Shown here in pieces: positions 1 to 7,516 of a stretch of 7,645 bases of DNA. The position numbers were made by a program, and so were the translations under genes. The stretch lies in contig JAILQN010000013.1 of assembly GCA_024699005.1 (NCBI GenBank), positions 1-7,645 on the forward strand, in the 5' to 3' direction. Positions within the stretch are counted from its first letter, which is position 1, and each line of letters opens with the position of its first letter. The notes under the pieces were generated by a model that did no database searches, was not told the DNA's origin, and saw nothing but the letters and a program-made list of their open reading frames with translations. This stretch comes from Clostridia bacterium. GTDB taxonomy: Bacteria > Bacillota_A > Clostridia > Oscillospirales > Acutalibacteraceae.

Positions 1-3000
1 GTCGACCTCACCCTGAAGAAGATGCCGTCCTCGGTCGTTTCGCTCTCTTATTTCCTCGATAAGGACGCCGTTAACGATGAAGCGACGCAGAAATATCTGA
101 CAAACCTTTCCAAAGGATTCATCCTCTCCGGCGAAATCGACGGCAAACGGCTGAAGAATGAATTCAACGGCAGCGCCGATCATACTTCCGGGCGGTATGC
201 GCTTTGGAACGAGGAGGACGCCGACTGCCTGATCAACGGCGGCAGGACGCTGACGCTTTCCGTCAGTTCCGGCGCTTATTCGATTGAGGACAAAGATAAG
301 ACCGTAAAACTCGACGCCGACAACTGCGCCGCGGCAACGCTCACGCTGTCCCCCCGCGCCGGCATCGTCGCCGCTATCCGGGCGCAGAAGCGCAGGGGCG
401 TCGGTTCATACGGCGCTGCGTGGTATGACGCGCAGGGGAATTACGTCGGTACGAGCAGCGAGCGCCAGATGATCAGCGGGGAAATACAGACGGTTTCCTT
501 TGTCTCGCCGGTAAACGAGAGCGGCAGCTATACCGTCGTCTTCACGCCTTTCGGCACGCCGGAAAAGCTTGAGGACGTCGACCCGGAGCTCACCCGCGTT
601 TCCGTCAGGCTTGTGAAAAACCGCGGCGTCGACGTCGGCAGCGTGACCGTCAACACGGCGGCGATCGAAAGTATCATGTATATCACGAAACCGAATTCCA
701 CGCTCTCGGCGCCGGAAAGCTGGTCCTCGCAAAACGAGATCATCCGTATGCCCGGACATATTGAGACGGACGGAGATATTGCCGGCGCGCGGCTCTCCTC
801 TCTGTCGTTTTCGGATCACCATACCACGGCGAAATTTTACTGCACGCTTGACGCGGACGGCGACGGCGAGGCGGAACGTTATGACGTTGTGCTATGGAAC
901 GGCGGCAGCACCGTAAAATTCAAAGATCAGCCCGCGCTCCCGCTGGATTTTACGCTTTACGTGATCCCGAACGCGGAAGACAGCGTTCAGCTTGACGTGA
1001 CCGCGAATATTATGCTCTCAAACGGTAAAGAACAGCAAGGACAATCGGTCGGCTCCGTGACGGTCGGCGCACCTGGCGCCTATCTTTCCGTGCCGGAGCG
1101 TACCGTTTCGGAAACGGTCTCCGTCTCCGGCACCGCGCCTGCCGGCGAACGCGCCTTCATTCTTGACGGCGATACCGTCGTCGCCGAGGTAACGGCGGAC
1201 GGAAACGGCCGTTTTTCAACCGTTGTGACGCTCACCGGCTGCAAAGAGGACCGCGCTTCGCGGCACCTGCTCCGTTCCTCGTCATCGGCGGGCGAATCGG
1301 AACCTGCTGCCGTTATTTATAACGCAAACGGAGCCGCGCTGCTCCGAAGCGGTTTTACTTATTCAAACAAACCCTCCTCCGACCCGTCCGGACATTCTGC
1401 GTACGTCAGCTCCGACGGCGCATATACCTTTACCCCTGCTCAGGCGCGCAACGGCATTTACGTGACGCTTTCCGCTGAATTCGCAAATCCGGACGAGATC
1501 AGAACGGATTATTCCGATCTGAACGTCGGCAAGCTGATGTCCTCGCCGGTCGTATTCGCGATTCAGCTCATGAACGGCGAAGTGCAGTATTATAAAGGCG
1601 TACGCAGCGGAAAAACCGGCACCTTCCTTTCAGAGGAGTTTAAGATCTACAGCGCGATCAATCGCATCAGCGTGCTTTACGAGACTAAAGAGGACGTTTT
1701 CGCGCCGCCGGTCGACGGGATCCCGAGCCGGACCGTCGAGCTTTCGTCCGTCATGGCAGCCGCTGCGCAGCAGAACGGACCGGAGGACGATCAGAGCGCG
1801 CAGCTGCATGACAGCCTCAGCAAGATCGGTCTTGACGTATCCTCCGGGCTGACGGACGCGCAGAGCGCGATGAGCGCGCCGGAGCTGATGAACAGTCTTC
1901 GCGAGGGTCTTGGCGCCATCCCGGAAAACAAATTCGGCTGTATCGGTTACGACCGCACGGTGACGGAAGAACAGTTCGGGAAGGATCTTGATTATGCGAA
2001 GGCGCGCGTCAAAGCGAACGCCGAAAACGCCTCGCTGGAAGGCGCCGAAGTCGTTGACGGCGACAAGACACCTTATCGTTATTTCTTCTTCAGCGAGACC
2101 GACCCTGAAAACGGGACCGTCTTTATCATGACGCTGACCGAAGACCTGAGCGGCAGTGATCCCGTATATAACGAGACTGCGCTTCTGCTTACCGATTCAG
2201 AGCATCCGCTGTCTCTCACCACAGCAGACAAGAATAATACGGCAAATGCCGGCGGACCCGTTCAGCCCACACGCCTGAGCGCGCGCAAGGTCGCGGCGCC
2301 TTCAAAGACGACTCTCGTCTCCGGCTACCTCGATGCGAGCGGCTTTGTCCCGACCTGGCTGGAAGCCGACGCGAAGGCGCTTGGTTACGTCCGCGCCGGG
2401 AAGTTCTTTTCCGGCGTCGGCAAGGGCATGTCCATCGCCGGGCTCGGTCTGAGCGTCTATGCGCATAATCAGACAGACAACGAATGTGAGGAGCGGTTCC
2501 AGAAAGCGCTTCGTACGGTCTACACTCCCTGCTATAATTCCCTTTCGGAAGAATGGAAGCAGATCATCAACAGCAAGCTGAATGCTTTTATAAAACTCAA
2601 CGTCCAGGCCTGGAGCATGAACAACGACACTCTCGCCGCCTCGCTCTTTACCGGCGCGATAAATCTGCTGGGAGGCAATCCGGTCTCGGAGGGGATCGCG
2701 GCGATCGGAAACTTCTGCGGCAACTGGATCAACGACGATTATCAGAGCAATATCCAGAAAGAGCTTGAGATGATGCAGGACGATATCCGCAGGATCTATT
2801 ACAACAACGGCCTCGAGGTCACGGAAAACGAGGACTGCAAAAAAGTGCCGGACCGGAACATGAAAGCGCCGCGAGTCGGGCTCGACCCCTCCGGTTATAT
2901 CTATGAGGCAGTCGCATCCAACCGCGTCGAGGGAGCCGAGGTCACACTGTATCAGAACGTGAACGGCGTCAAAAAGCAGGTAGCCGACGGCGCAGAGGAG

Positions 3001-4026
3001 ATCTTCGGCGCGGCGAATCCGCTGATCTCCGACATTGACGGCCGTTATGAGTGGTTCGTTCCCGAGGGACTCTGGCTCGTCGAAGTAAAGGCGGACGGTT
3101 ATGAACCGGCGGACAGTCAAAGCTGCACGAACATCAAAGAAGTTCTGAAGCAGGACGGTTACACCTGGCTGCAGGTACTGCCTCCGCAGACCGCCGTTAA
3201 TATCGGCGTCGTCTGCAGGGACGCGCCCTACATCAAAAACATCTTCGCCAAAAGCGACGGCGTAGAGATCGAATTCAGCCGCTATATGGATGAGTCGACG
3301 CTTGTTCCCGCGAATTTCACGCTCAAAAACGCTGGCAGCCCCGTGAAATTCACGGTCCGCAAACTCAACAGCGAACAGGATCCCACAAACCCGAAAGTCA
3401 GCTATACGAGCCGGATCCTTCTGAATACCGCAGAGCTGCCCATGGATACGGCGCTGACGGTCGGCGTTTCCGGCAGTGTGAAAAGCTATGCCGGCACAGC
3501 GGCGGGCGATTCCTATAACGGCATCGTAAAGACCGCTCCGGTCTACAGGCTGACGGTAAAAGGCGGGACTGCGGAGAAGAACGTTTACGAGTACCCCGCA
3601 GGCGCGCCTGTTACGGTCACTTCGGACGCGCCGGCTGCAGGATTTGCCTTCTCCGGCTGGAAAACAACCGGCGTTGCGCTGCAGGAAGCGTCGAATCCGG
3701 TCGTGACCTTCACAATGCCCGCAGGCGACGTCACATTATCGGCGGAATACGCCGGTCACGCCCGCGGCGTACGCAATACGCAGAAAGATAATCAGCTTCT
3801 GGATGACCCGAACAGTCCTGTCACTCCCGGAGATGTGGACGGCAACGGTCAGATCCTCGCGGACGACGCAAGACTCGCCCTGCGCGCCTCCGCGAAGCTG
3901 GAGACTCTTACCGAAGCGCAGTCGTTCGCCGCGGACGTGGATGGCAACGGCCAGGTCCTCGCCGACGATGCAAGACAGATACTTCGCTTCTCCGCAAAAC
4001 TCCAGAAAGAGTTCACTAAGAGCTGA
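1..4026 (+). CDS. Giant secreted multidomain protein with C-terminal dockerin (5' partial)
   Basis: The reading frame is open from base 1. The first Met (base 22) is not followed by a signal peptide and lacks a clear ribosome site, so the gene very likely starts upstream; 1341 residues are visible. The chain is mostly beta-rich. An EF-hand-like loop (D-x-D-x-D-G...D) lies at 850-885. An Ig-like module with an 'ADGNGRF' turn spans about 1090-1240. A helical, glycine-rich island spans about 2390-2830. A carboxypeptidase-regulatory-like module ('SGYIYEAVASNRVEGAEVTL', 'DIDGRYEWFVPEGLW') spans about 2885-3120. An SbsA/Big_5-like Ig domain ('GVEIEFSRYMDESTL') spans about 3225-3535, and an InlB-B-like repeat ('FSGWKTTG', 'FTMPAGDVTLSAEYAG') about 3543-3756. 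A type I dockerin with two intact calcium loops spans about 3823-4005. No catalytic domain is recognised, so a surface or adhesin-like, carbohydrate-binding or scaffold-associated role is inferred. The window edge removes any export signal. It is convergent with the GH3 gene. Confidence 0.93.
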   Translation, partial: VDLTLKKMPSSVVSLSYFLDKDAVNDEATQKYLTNLSKGFILSGEIDGKRLKNEFNGSADHTSGRYALWNEEDADCLINGGRTLTLSVSSGAYSIEDKDKTVKLDADNCAAATLTLSPRAGIVAAIRAQKRRGVGSYGAAWYDAQGNYVGTSSERQMISGEIQTVSFVSPVNESGSYTVVFTPFGTPEKLEDVDPELTRVSVRLVKNRGVDVGSVTVNTAAIESIMYITKPNSTLSAPESWSSQNEIIRMPGHIETDGDIAGARLSSLSFSDHHTTAKFYCTLDADGDGEAERYDVVLWNGGSTVKFKDQPALPLDFTLYVIPNAEDSVQLDVTANIMLSNGKEQQGQSVGSVTVGAPGAYLSVPERTVSETVSVSGTAPAGERAFILDGDTVVAEVTADGNGRFSTVVTLTGCKEDRASRHLLRSSSSAGESEPAAVIYNANGAALLRSGFTYSNKPSSDPSGHSAYVSSDGAYTFTPAQARNGIYVTLSAEFANPDEIRTDYSDLNVGKLMSSPVVFAIQLMNGEVQYYKGVRSGKTGTFLSEEFKIYSAINRISVLYETKEDVFAPPVDGIPSRTVELSSVMAAAAQQNGPEDDQSAQLHDSLSKIGLDVSSGLTDAQSAMSAPELMNSLREGLGAIPENKFGCIGYDRTVTEEQFGKDLDYAKARVKANAENASLEGAEVVDGDKTPYRYFFFSETDPENGTVFIMTLTEDLSGSDPVYNETALLLTDSEHPLSLTTADKNNTANAGGPVQPTRLSARKVAAPSKTTLVSGYLDASGFVPTWLEADAKALGYVRAGKFFSGVGKGMSIAGLGLSVYAHNQTDNECEERFQKALRTVYTPCYNSLSEEWKQIINSKLNAFIKLNVQAWSMNNDTLAASLFTGAINLLGGNPVSEGIAAIGNFCGNWINDDYQSNIQKELEMMQDDIRRIYYNNGLEVTENEDCKKVPDRNMKAPRVGLDPSGYIYEAVASNRVEGAEVTLYQNVNGVKKQVADGAEEIFGAANPLISDIDGRYEWFVPEGLWLVEVKADGYEPADSQSCTNIKEVLKQDGYTWLQVLPPQTAVNIGVVCRDAPYIKNIFAKSDGVEIEFSRYMDESTLVPANFTLKNAGSPVKFTVRKLNSEQDPTNPKVSYTSRILLNTAELPMDTALTVGVSGSVKSYAGTAAGDSYNGIVKTAPVYRLTVKGGTAEKNVYEYPAGAPVTVTSDAPAAGFAFSGWKTTGVALQEASNPVVTFTMPAGDVTLSAEYAGHARGVRNTQKDNQLLDDPNSPVTPGDVDGNGQILADDARLALRASAKLETLTEAQSFAADVDGNGQVLADDARQILRFSAKLQKEFTKS
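3832..3976 (+). repeat. Tandem dockerin calcium-loop repeat
   Basis: Two 43-base units, 3832-3874 and 3934-3976, are offset by exactly 34 codons and match at 37 of 43 bases by eye. Both encode DVDGNGQ(I/V)LADDAR. Each 12-residue loop keeps the acidic or Asn ligands at positions 1, 3, 5 and 12, so both calcium sites look functional. Each loop is followed by the helix 'LALRASAKL' or 'QILRFSAKL', which is the type I dockerin duplication. Loop positions 10-11, which help set cohesin specificity in well-studied clostridial dockerins, are Ala-Asp in both halves, making the module nearly symmetric. Five of the six differences fall at third codon positions, which suggests selection on the protein or a recent internal duplication. 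Confidence 0.85.
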
Positions 4027-4034
4027 ACCAAACG

Positions 4035-4077
4035 AAACAGAGGGACGGTCCGATCTCCGGACCGCCTCTCTGTTTTA
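4035..4077. terminator. Intrinsic terminator, probably bidirectional, between convergent genes
   Basis: The arms 4035-4052 and 4058-4075 form an 18-position stem around a 5-base loop (ATCTC). The outer AAACAGAG/CTCTGTTT and inner CGGTCCG/CGGACCG pair perfectly; the three positions between contain one G-T wobble and one A-C mismatch. On the plus strand the stem runs into TTTTAT. On the minus strand it runs into TTTCGTTT, a weaker tail. It starts 8 bases after the stop of the giant gene and about 46 bases past the stop of the GH3 gene, so it can serve both. The remaining bases between the two stops show no gene. Confidence 0.8.
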
Positions 4078-4121
4078 TACATTCTCCTTATTGAACAAGC
4101 GCGAAAAAACCTTCCGGCGAT

Positions 4122-6227
4122 TCAATAAGTATACCGAAGCCCGAAACCGAAAGGATAGAGGATCTCTTCCGAATAAACATATTCTTCCGTCAGCTTCGGA
4201 ATGTTGACCGGAAGCGTTCCCGTAGGCCCTTCGTCCTGCGAAAGCGCCAGATATACCGCCGCCGGTATATTCGGACCGTACTGGGTCACGTCGCCGTTCT
4301 GCACTCTGGGATCCCCGCTCATACCTTTATCGGACCAGCAGATCAGTATTGCGTCCGACATCGGGAACCGGGCGACGTCATAGGGCAGATTCGCGCTGAT
4401 CAGCACAAATTTTCCCCCGCCCGCATGCACTGTATTTATGATCCTGTCGAGATTCGCACAGGTTTTTCCGCTGTCTTCACGGGGATCCAGGGCGCTTGCC
4501 CGATACAGCTCGGATATCGCAATCACACAGTCGGCGTTTCCGATCTCCGATAAGACGGTGTCCATGGGCGTCGAGGTATAGCAGTCAAACAGGATCTCCG
4601 CCGCTTCGGGCAGTTTTCCCTCGTCCCGCAGACGCTCCACGCCGTACTGCATCGAAAGCACCTCGTTGGGGTAAGCGGCGAGAAACACGAGTTTTTTGCC
4701 TTCCGCCCGGAACGGCAGCGTATTCCCGTCGTTTTTCACAAGGGTGATCGCGCGTTTCGCGAGCGCCCATTCGGCCTCATGATGCGCTTCGCTGCCCCAG
4801 CAGGCTTTCGCCGCATCTATCCGGTCTTCGATTGCGTCAGAGTCATATTCCGCAAACAAGCCCTTTTCGTATTTCAGCCGCAGTATACGGCGCACCGATT
4901 CGTTCACATTATCAGCAGAGACGATGCCGTTTTCCACCAGCGCTGCGAGCTTTTCGATATATGCGTCGAACCTCGCGATCCCTTCATCGGAATCCGGCGA
5001 GACCGGCATAAGCAGAATGTTCACGCCGGCGTTGATCGCGAGTACGGCGGCGTCCAGTGGATCGAAATGCTCCGCTACGGCGTTCATATTCATGGCGTCG
5101 GTGATCACAACACCTTCAAATCCCAGATCATTGCGAAGAATGTCAGTGAGTATCGTTTTTGAAAGCGTAGCGGGCAGTTCGATTGCTTCGCCGGTCTTTC
5201 GGGATACGTAGGTTTCCTTTTCAACAGCGGGAAACTGAATATGCGCCGTCATGATCATCTCCGCGCCGGCTTCGACAGCGGCCCTGAACGGGATCAGCTC
5301 GTTTGCCTTAAGCTCCTCATAAGTCTTTTCTATACGGGGCAGACCGGTATGACTGTCGGCCCCTGTGTCGCCGTGTCCGGGGAAATGTTTCAGCGTAGAG
5401 ATCACGCCCCGGTCCTGCAGCCCGTTGATATACGCACCGCCCAGCTTCGCGGCAAGTGCGGGAGAATCGGAAAACGACCGGACTCCGATCACAGGATTCG
5501 CCGGATCGTTGTTCACGTCCATTACAGGCGCAAAATCCGTGTTGATCCCGACAGAATATAATTCTTCACCTATTATGCCGGCGGCTTCTCTTGCGGCATC
5601 CTCACTCCCGATTGCGCCCAGAGCCATATTGCCGGGGGTCTGCGTACCGGTGACAAGACGGGTGATTTTTCCGCCTTCCTGATCCACGCCCACCAGCAGC
5701 CGCGTTCTGCCGGGCTTCCTGTTGGCCGTCTGCACCGCGTCCGCAAGGCGCAGGGTCTGTTCCGCGTTCGCGGTGTTCTGCGCGAAAAAGATAACGCCTC
5801 CGAACGCGTGTCTCTGCAGCATGGAGGCCATGGAAGCGTTCAGAGTTTCCACCGCTTCGCCGTTGAAATAGCGAACGTCGGTCATGATCATCTGCTCGAC
5901 CTTTTCTTTTGTGCTCATCGCAGCGAGCATGGTTTCCACCGCCTCCGTCTCCTTTTCCGCGAAAGAGGACAGCTTCGCTGAGATCCGCAGGATCACACGC
6001 GCGTCTTCTGCGGTGACCACGCCGTCACCCGTCATATCAGAAGCGTCGAGCTGCCGCTGCGTCAGTTGTTCCAGCTTTGCGGACTGACGCAGAGCAAGAC
6101 GCGCATCGCCGGCGGTCACCGCGCCGTCGGCGTCGACGTCGCCTTTGATATTCACGGCGGCAAAGCAGATGACACACTGTGTGATAAGGATCATTAATGC
6201 AAAATATACGGATAATACCTTTTTCAT
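4122..6227 (-). CDS. Secreted GH3 beta-N-acetylhexosaminidase with N-terminal dockerin (NagZ-like)
   Basis: Family GH3 enzyme, 701 residues, predicted to release terminal beta-linked N-acetylglucosamine-type residues outside the cell. Residues 1-24 are a signal peptide (MKK, hydrophobic core, probable cleavage CFA/AVN). Residues 28-86 form a type I dockerin with loops at D30-D41 and D64-D75. A linker follows to about residue 100. The GH3 catalytic domain (about 100-460) shows DQEGGK (182-187), KHFPGHGDTGADSH (280-293) with the Asp291/His293 dyad known as general acid/base in NagZ-type enzymes, and VITDAMNM with nucleophile Asp377. The C-terminal GH3 domain starts near 'KRAITLVKND' (491-500) and reaches the end. 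The start at 6227 is chosen over an in-frame upstream one at 6311 because AAGGGAG lies 8 bases before it and the signal peptide begins there. Two-domain architecture resembles Bacillus NagZ; the dockerin is the addition. Substrate (muropeptide, chitin or host glycan) cannot be read from sequence. Confidence 0.95.
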   Translation of the reverse strand: MKKVLSVYFALMILITQCVICFAAVNIKGDVDADGAVTAGDARLALRQSAKLEQLTQRQLDASDMTGDGVVTAEDARVILRISAKLSSFAEKETEAVETMLAAMSTKEKVEQMIMTDVRYFNGEAVETLNASMASMLQRHAFGGVIFFAQNTANAEQTLRLADAVQTANRKPGRTRLLVGVDQEGGKITRLVTGTQTPGNMALGAIGSEDAAREAAGIIGEELYSVGINTDFAPVMDVNNDPANPVIGVRSFSDSPALAAKLGGAYINGLQDRGVISTLKHFPGHGDTGADSHTGLPRIEKTYEELKANELIPFRAAVEAGAEMIMTAHIQFPAVEKETYVSRKTGEAIELPATLSKTILTDILRNDLGFEGVVITDAMNMNAVAEHFDPLDAAVLAINAGVNILLMPVSPDSDEGIARFDAYIEKLAALVENGIVSADNVNESVRRILRLKYEKGLFAEYDSDAIEDRIDAAKACWGSEAHHEAEWALAKRAITLVKNDGNTLPFRAEGKKLVFLAAYPNEVLSMQYGVERLRDEGKLPEAAEILFDCYTSTPMDTVLSEIGNADCVIAISELYRASALDPREDSGKTCANLDRIINTVHAGGGKFVLISANLPYDVARFPMSDAILICWSDKGMSGDPRVQNGDVTQYGPNIPAAVYLALSQDEGPTGTLPVNIPKLTEEYVYSEEILYPFGFGLRYTY

Positions 6228-6235
6228 AAGATGAG

Positions 6236-6242
6236 CTCCCTT
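6236..6242 (-). promoter_or_regulatory. Ribosome binding site of the GH3 gene
   Basis: AAGGGAG on the minus strand, 8 bases before the ATG at 6227. It fixes the start of the GH3 gene and rules out the longer in-frame extension to 6311, which has no such site and would place a Cys/Arg-rich stretch ahead of the signal peptide. The 80-base gap to the preceding esterase gene (6228-6307) shows no convincing promoter or terminator, so co-transcription with the esterase is plausible. Confidence 0.8.
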
Positions 6243-6307
6243 AAGACGATTTTTTACCGAAGGTCGATTCCTGCATACCGTGCAATTCACGCGATAACAG
6301 GCGCGGT

Positions 6308-7129
6308 TCACTGCCGGGCGGCATCTGACGTCTCATTCCAGAACTCCACCGCGCGGTCGAACCACTCCTCCGCCGCAGTGCCCTCCGCCAGGCCGACGCC
6401 GTGGCCGATACCTTCATATTCCTCCGCTTCGCAAGGCACTCCCGCCAGATTGAGCGCCGCCTGCAGCATCCTGCTGTTCACGGGATCGACCACCTTATCC
6501 GCCGTGCCGTACCACACGAAGGTGGGCGGGAAATCCTGCCCGATATGCCGCTCGACGGAGAGCCGGTCGATAAGTTCCTCATCCGGGTCTTTTCCGAGCA
6601 GAATGCTTCTTGAAAGCTTATGTGTCTTGTCGCCCATAGTCACTACGGGATAGCACAGGATCAGCGCCGAAGGCTTCGGGACTCCCCTGTCCTCCGTACA
6701 GAATGAAGCAGCCAGATGACCGCCGGCGGAGCTGCCCCACAGGGACCAGCCCTCCGTTCTGACTTTCCATTCTTCCGCGTGCTCCATGATCTCCTCAGCC
6801 GCCCGCTGCAGATCATCCTGCGGGTTCGGATAACGGGCGTTCTTTTTGACGCGGTAATACAGGACGAACGCATGGAAGCCGCGCTCGTTCAGTTTTTTTG
6901 CATAAGCCTCCCCTTCCAGGACGGAACTGATCATCTCGTAAGCTCCGCCCGGGCAGATCAGGGCGAAGGGATGGGTCTCGCCGTCATCCACAAGGTAAGA
7001 TTTAAGTTCATAATGAGCGGGACGGAGAAGATCGAAAACGGTCTGCAGAGCTCCCGTCGCCGCGAGCGCCGCGAAGGCAATTACCGCAGCCGCGCCGACG
7101 CATATCCCTATGATTGTCTTTTTTTTCAT
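6308..7129 (-). CDS. Alpha/beta-hydrolase, carbohydrate-esterase type (BD-FAE/Axe-like), membrane-anchored or secreted
   Basis: Serine esterase of the alpha/beta-hydrolase fold, 273 residues. Residues 1-28 (MKKK then an Ala/Ile-rich core) form a signal anchor or signal peptide. The rest shows the layout of the COG0657/BD-FAE esterases: oxyanion loop CPGGAY (59-64), 'LYYRV' (90-94), 'YPNPQDDLQRAAEEI' (100-114), nucleophile elbow G-S-S-A-G with Ser134 followed by GHLAAS, acid Asp211 in GTADKVVDP, and catalytic His243 in GIGHG. The triad is complete. Relatives deacetylate or deferuloylate polysaccharides or act on small esters; the substrate is unknown. The start at 7129 is chosen for the signal sequence although no good ribosome site precedes it. 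A TTG at 7171 in the same frame overlaps the stop of the upstream small gene and would add 14 residues. The codons after the ATG give an eight-base A run. It lies 80 bases upstream of the GH3 gene, on the same strand. Confidence 0.9.
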   Translation of the reverse strand: MKKKTIIGICVGAAAVIAFAALAATGALQTVFDLLRPAHYELKSYLVDDGETHPFALICPGGAYEMISSVLEGEAYAKKLNERGFHAFVLYYRVKKNARYPNPQDDLQRAAEEIMEHAEEWKVRTEGWSLWGSSAGGHLAASFCTEDRGVPKPSALILCYPVVTMGDKTHKLSRSILLGKDPDEELIDRLSVERHIGQDFPPTFVWYGTADKVVDPVNSRMLQAALNLAGVPCEAEEYEGIGHGVGLAEGTAAEEWFDRAVEFWNETSDAARQ

Positions 7130-7167
7130 GATTTCAGATCGACTTAAAAAAGCGCAAAATGAAAAAC

Positions 7168-7503
7168 TCAAAACGGATCCGTCCGGACGGCAAAGACCCG
7201 CTTATGCACCAGCGGCAGCGGATCGCTCTTTATATATCGGACGGCAACATTCCCGAATGCGGGGCTCCCCGTATCCCTTTCGGGGATCAGCGCGACCGGT
7301 AGTTCATCACCCGGTCGAAGCAGTCTCCGCCCGGCGACGGCACGGCAAGGCAGCCCGCGGGCCGTGACGGAAAGCACGATCACATGTTTTCGCCTTGAAT
7401 CGTTGCGGACGGTTCCACGTATTTCTCCTTTTGAGAGATCCAGAATAAAGTCCGCTCCCGCCCCGAGCCGCAAAGAGACGCCGCACGCCGGGCAGCGTAT
7501 CAG
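7168..7503 (-). CDS. Small unrecognised protein with CPACG knuckle, 5' end uncertain or lost
   Basis: Up to 111 residues; not recognised. It opens with IRCPACG, a zinc-ribbon-type Cys pair, followed by an alternating hydrophobic/charged stretch that looks beta-rich ('KHVIVLSVTA', 'PGDELPVALI', 'FGNVAVRYI') and a conserved-looking tail. A single knuckle is visible; the only other Cys is in 'GLPCRAV'. Coding on this strand is inferred because the opposite frame gives an Arg/Ser/Pro-rich, antisense-like product. No ATG is available: the frame is closed by a stop at 7512-7510, leaving CTG at 7503 (CTG ATA CGC, directly before IRCPACG) or TTG at 7473, which would cut off the knuckle. Neither has a ribosome site. 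The likeliest reading is that the true start was removed by the junction near 7500. It ends 38 bases before the esterase ATG. Confidence 0.55.
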   Translation of the reverse strand: MIRCPACGVSLRLGAGADFILDLSKGEIRGTVRNDSRRKHVIVLSVTARGLPCRAVAGRRLLRPGDELPVALIPERDTGSPAFGNVAVRYIKSDPLPLVHKRVFAVRTDPF

Positions 7504-7516
7504 TCGTAACTATCAG
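7498..7516. repeat. 6-base direct repeat at a probable sequence junction
   Basis: TATCAG occurs at 7498-7503 and 7511-7516, separated by TCGTAAC. The minus-strand small gene loses its frame here and a plus-strand frame with natural-looking protein begins here, neither with a start codon. Hand counts give about 62% GC over 7321-7500 and about 48% over 7501-7645. The repeat could be microhomology used in joining; six bases is short enough to be chance. Confidence 0.4.

Noticed and set aside
406..822. Minus-strand frame of 138 codons
   Set aside because: Arg-rich product, antisense to a well-formed beta-rich coding region; a shadow frame.
2302..3120. Long minus-strand frame (272 codons) inside the giant gene
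   Set aside because: It lies fully antisense to the carboxypeptidase-regulatory and helical regions, has no recognisable domain and reads like the complement of biased codons.
4779..5561. Several plus-strand frames across the GH3 gene
   Set aside because: They are antisense to the GH3 catalytic motifs, which fix the coding strand.
6152..6227. Lipoprotein signal on the GH3 enzyme
   Set aside because: The Cys in 'LITQC' is preceded by Gln, not the small residue of a lipobox; ordinary signal peptidase cleavage at CFA/AVN fits better.
6243..6307. Possible promoter before the GH3 gene (TTGCAC with a TAAAAA box)
   Set aside because: The spacing between boxes is about 23 bases, too long for a standard sigma-A promoter.
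6228..6311. 28-residue N-terminal extension of the GH3 protein
   Set aside because: It would precede a clear signal peptide, overlaps the stop of the esterase gene and includes the ribosome site itself.
7163..7504. Plus-strand open frame continuous with the edge fragment
   Set aside because: Its residues are Arg/Ser/Thr/Pro-rich without domain character and it is the antisense of a more protein-like minus frame.
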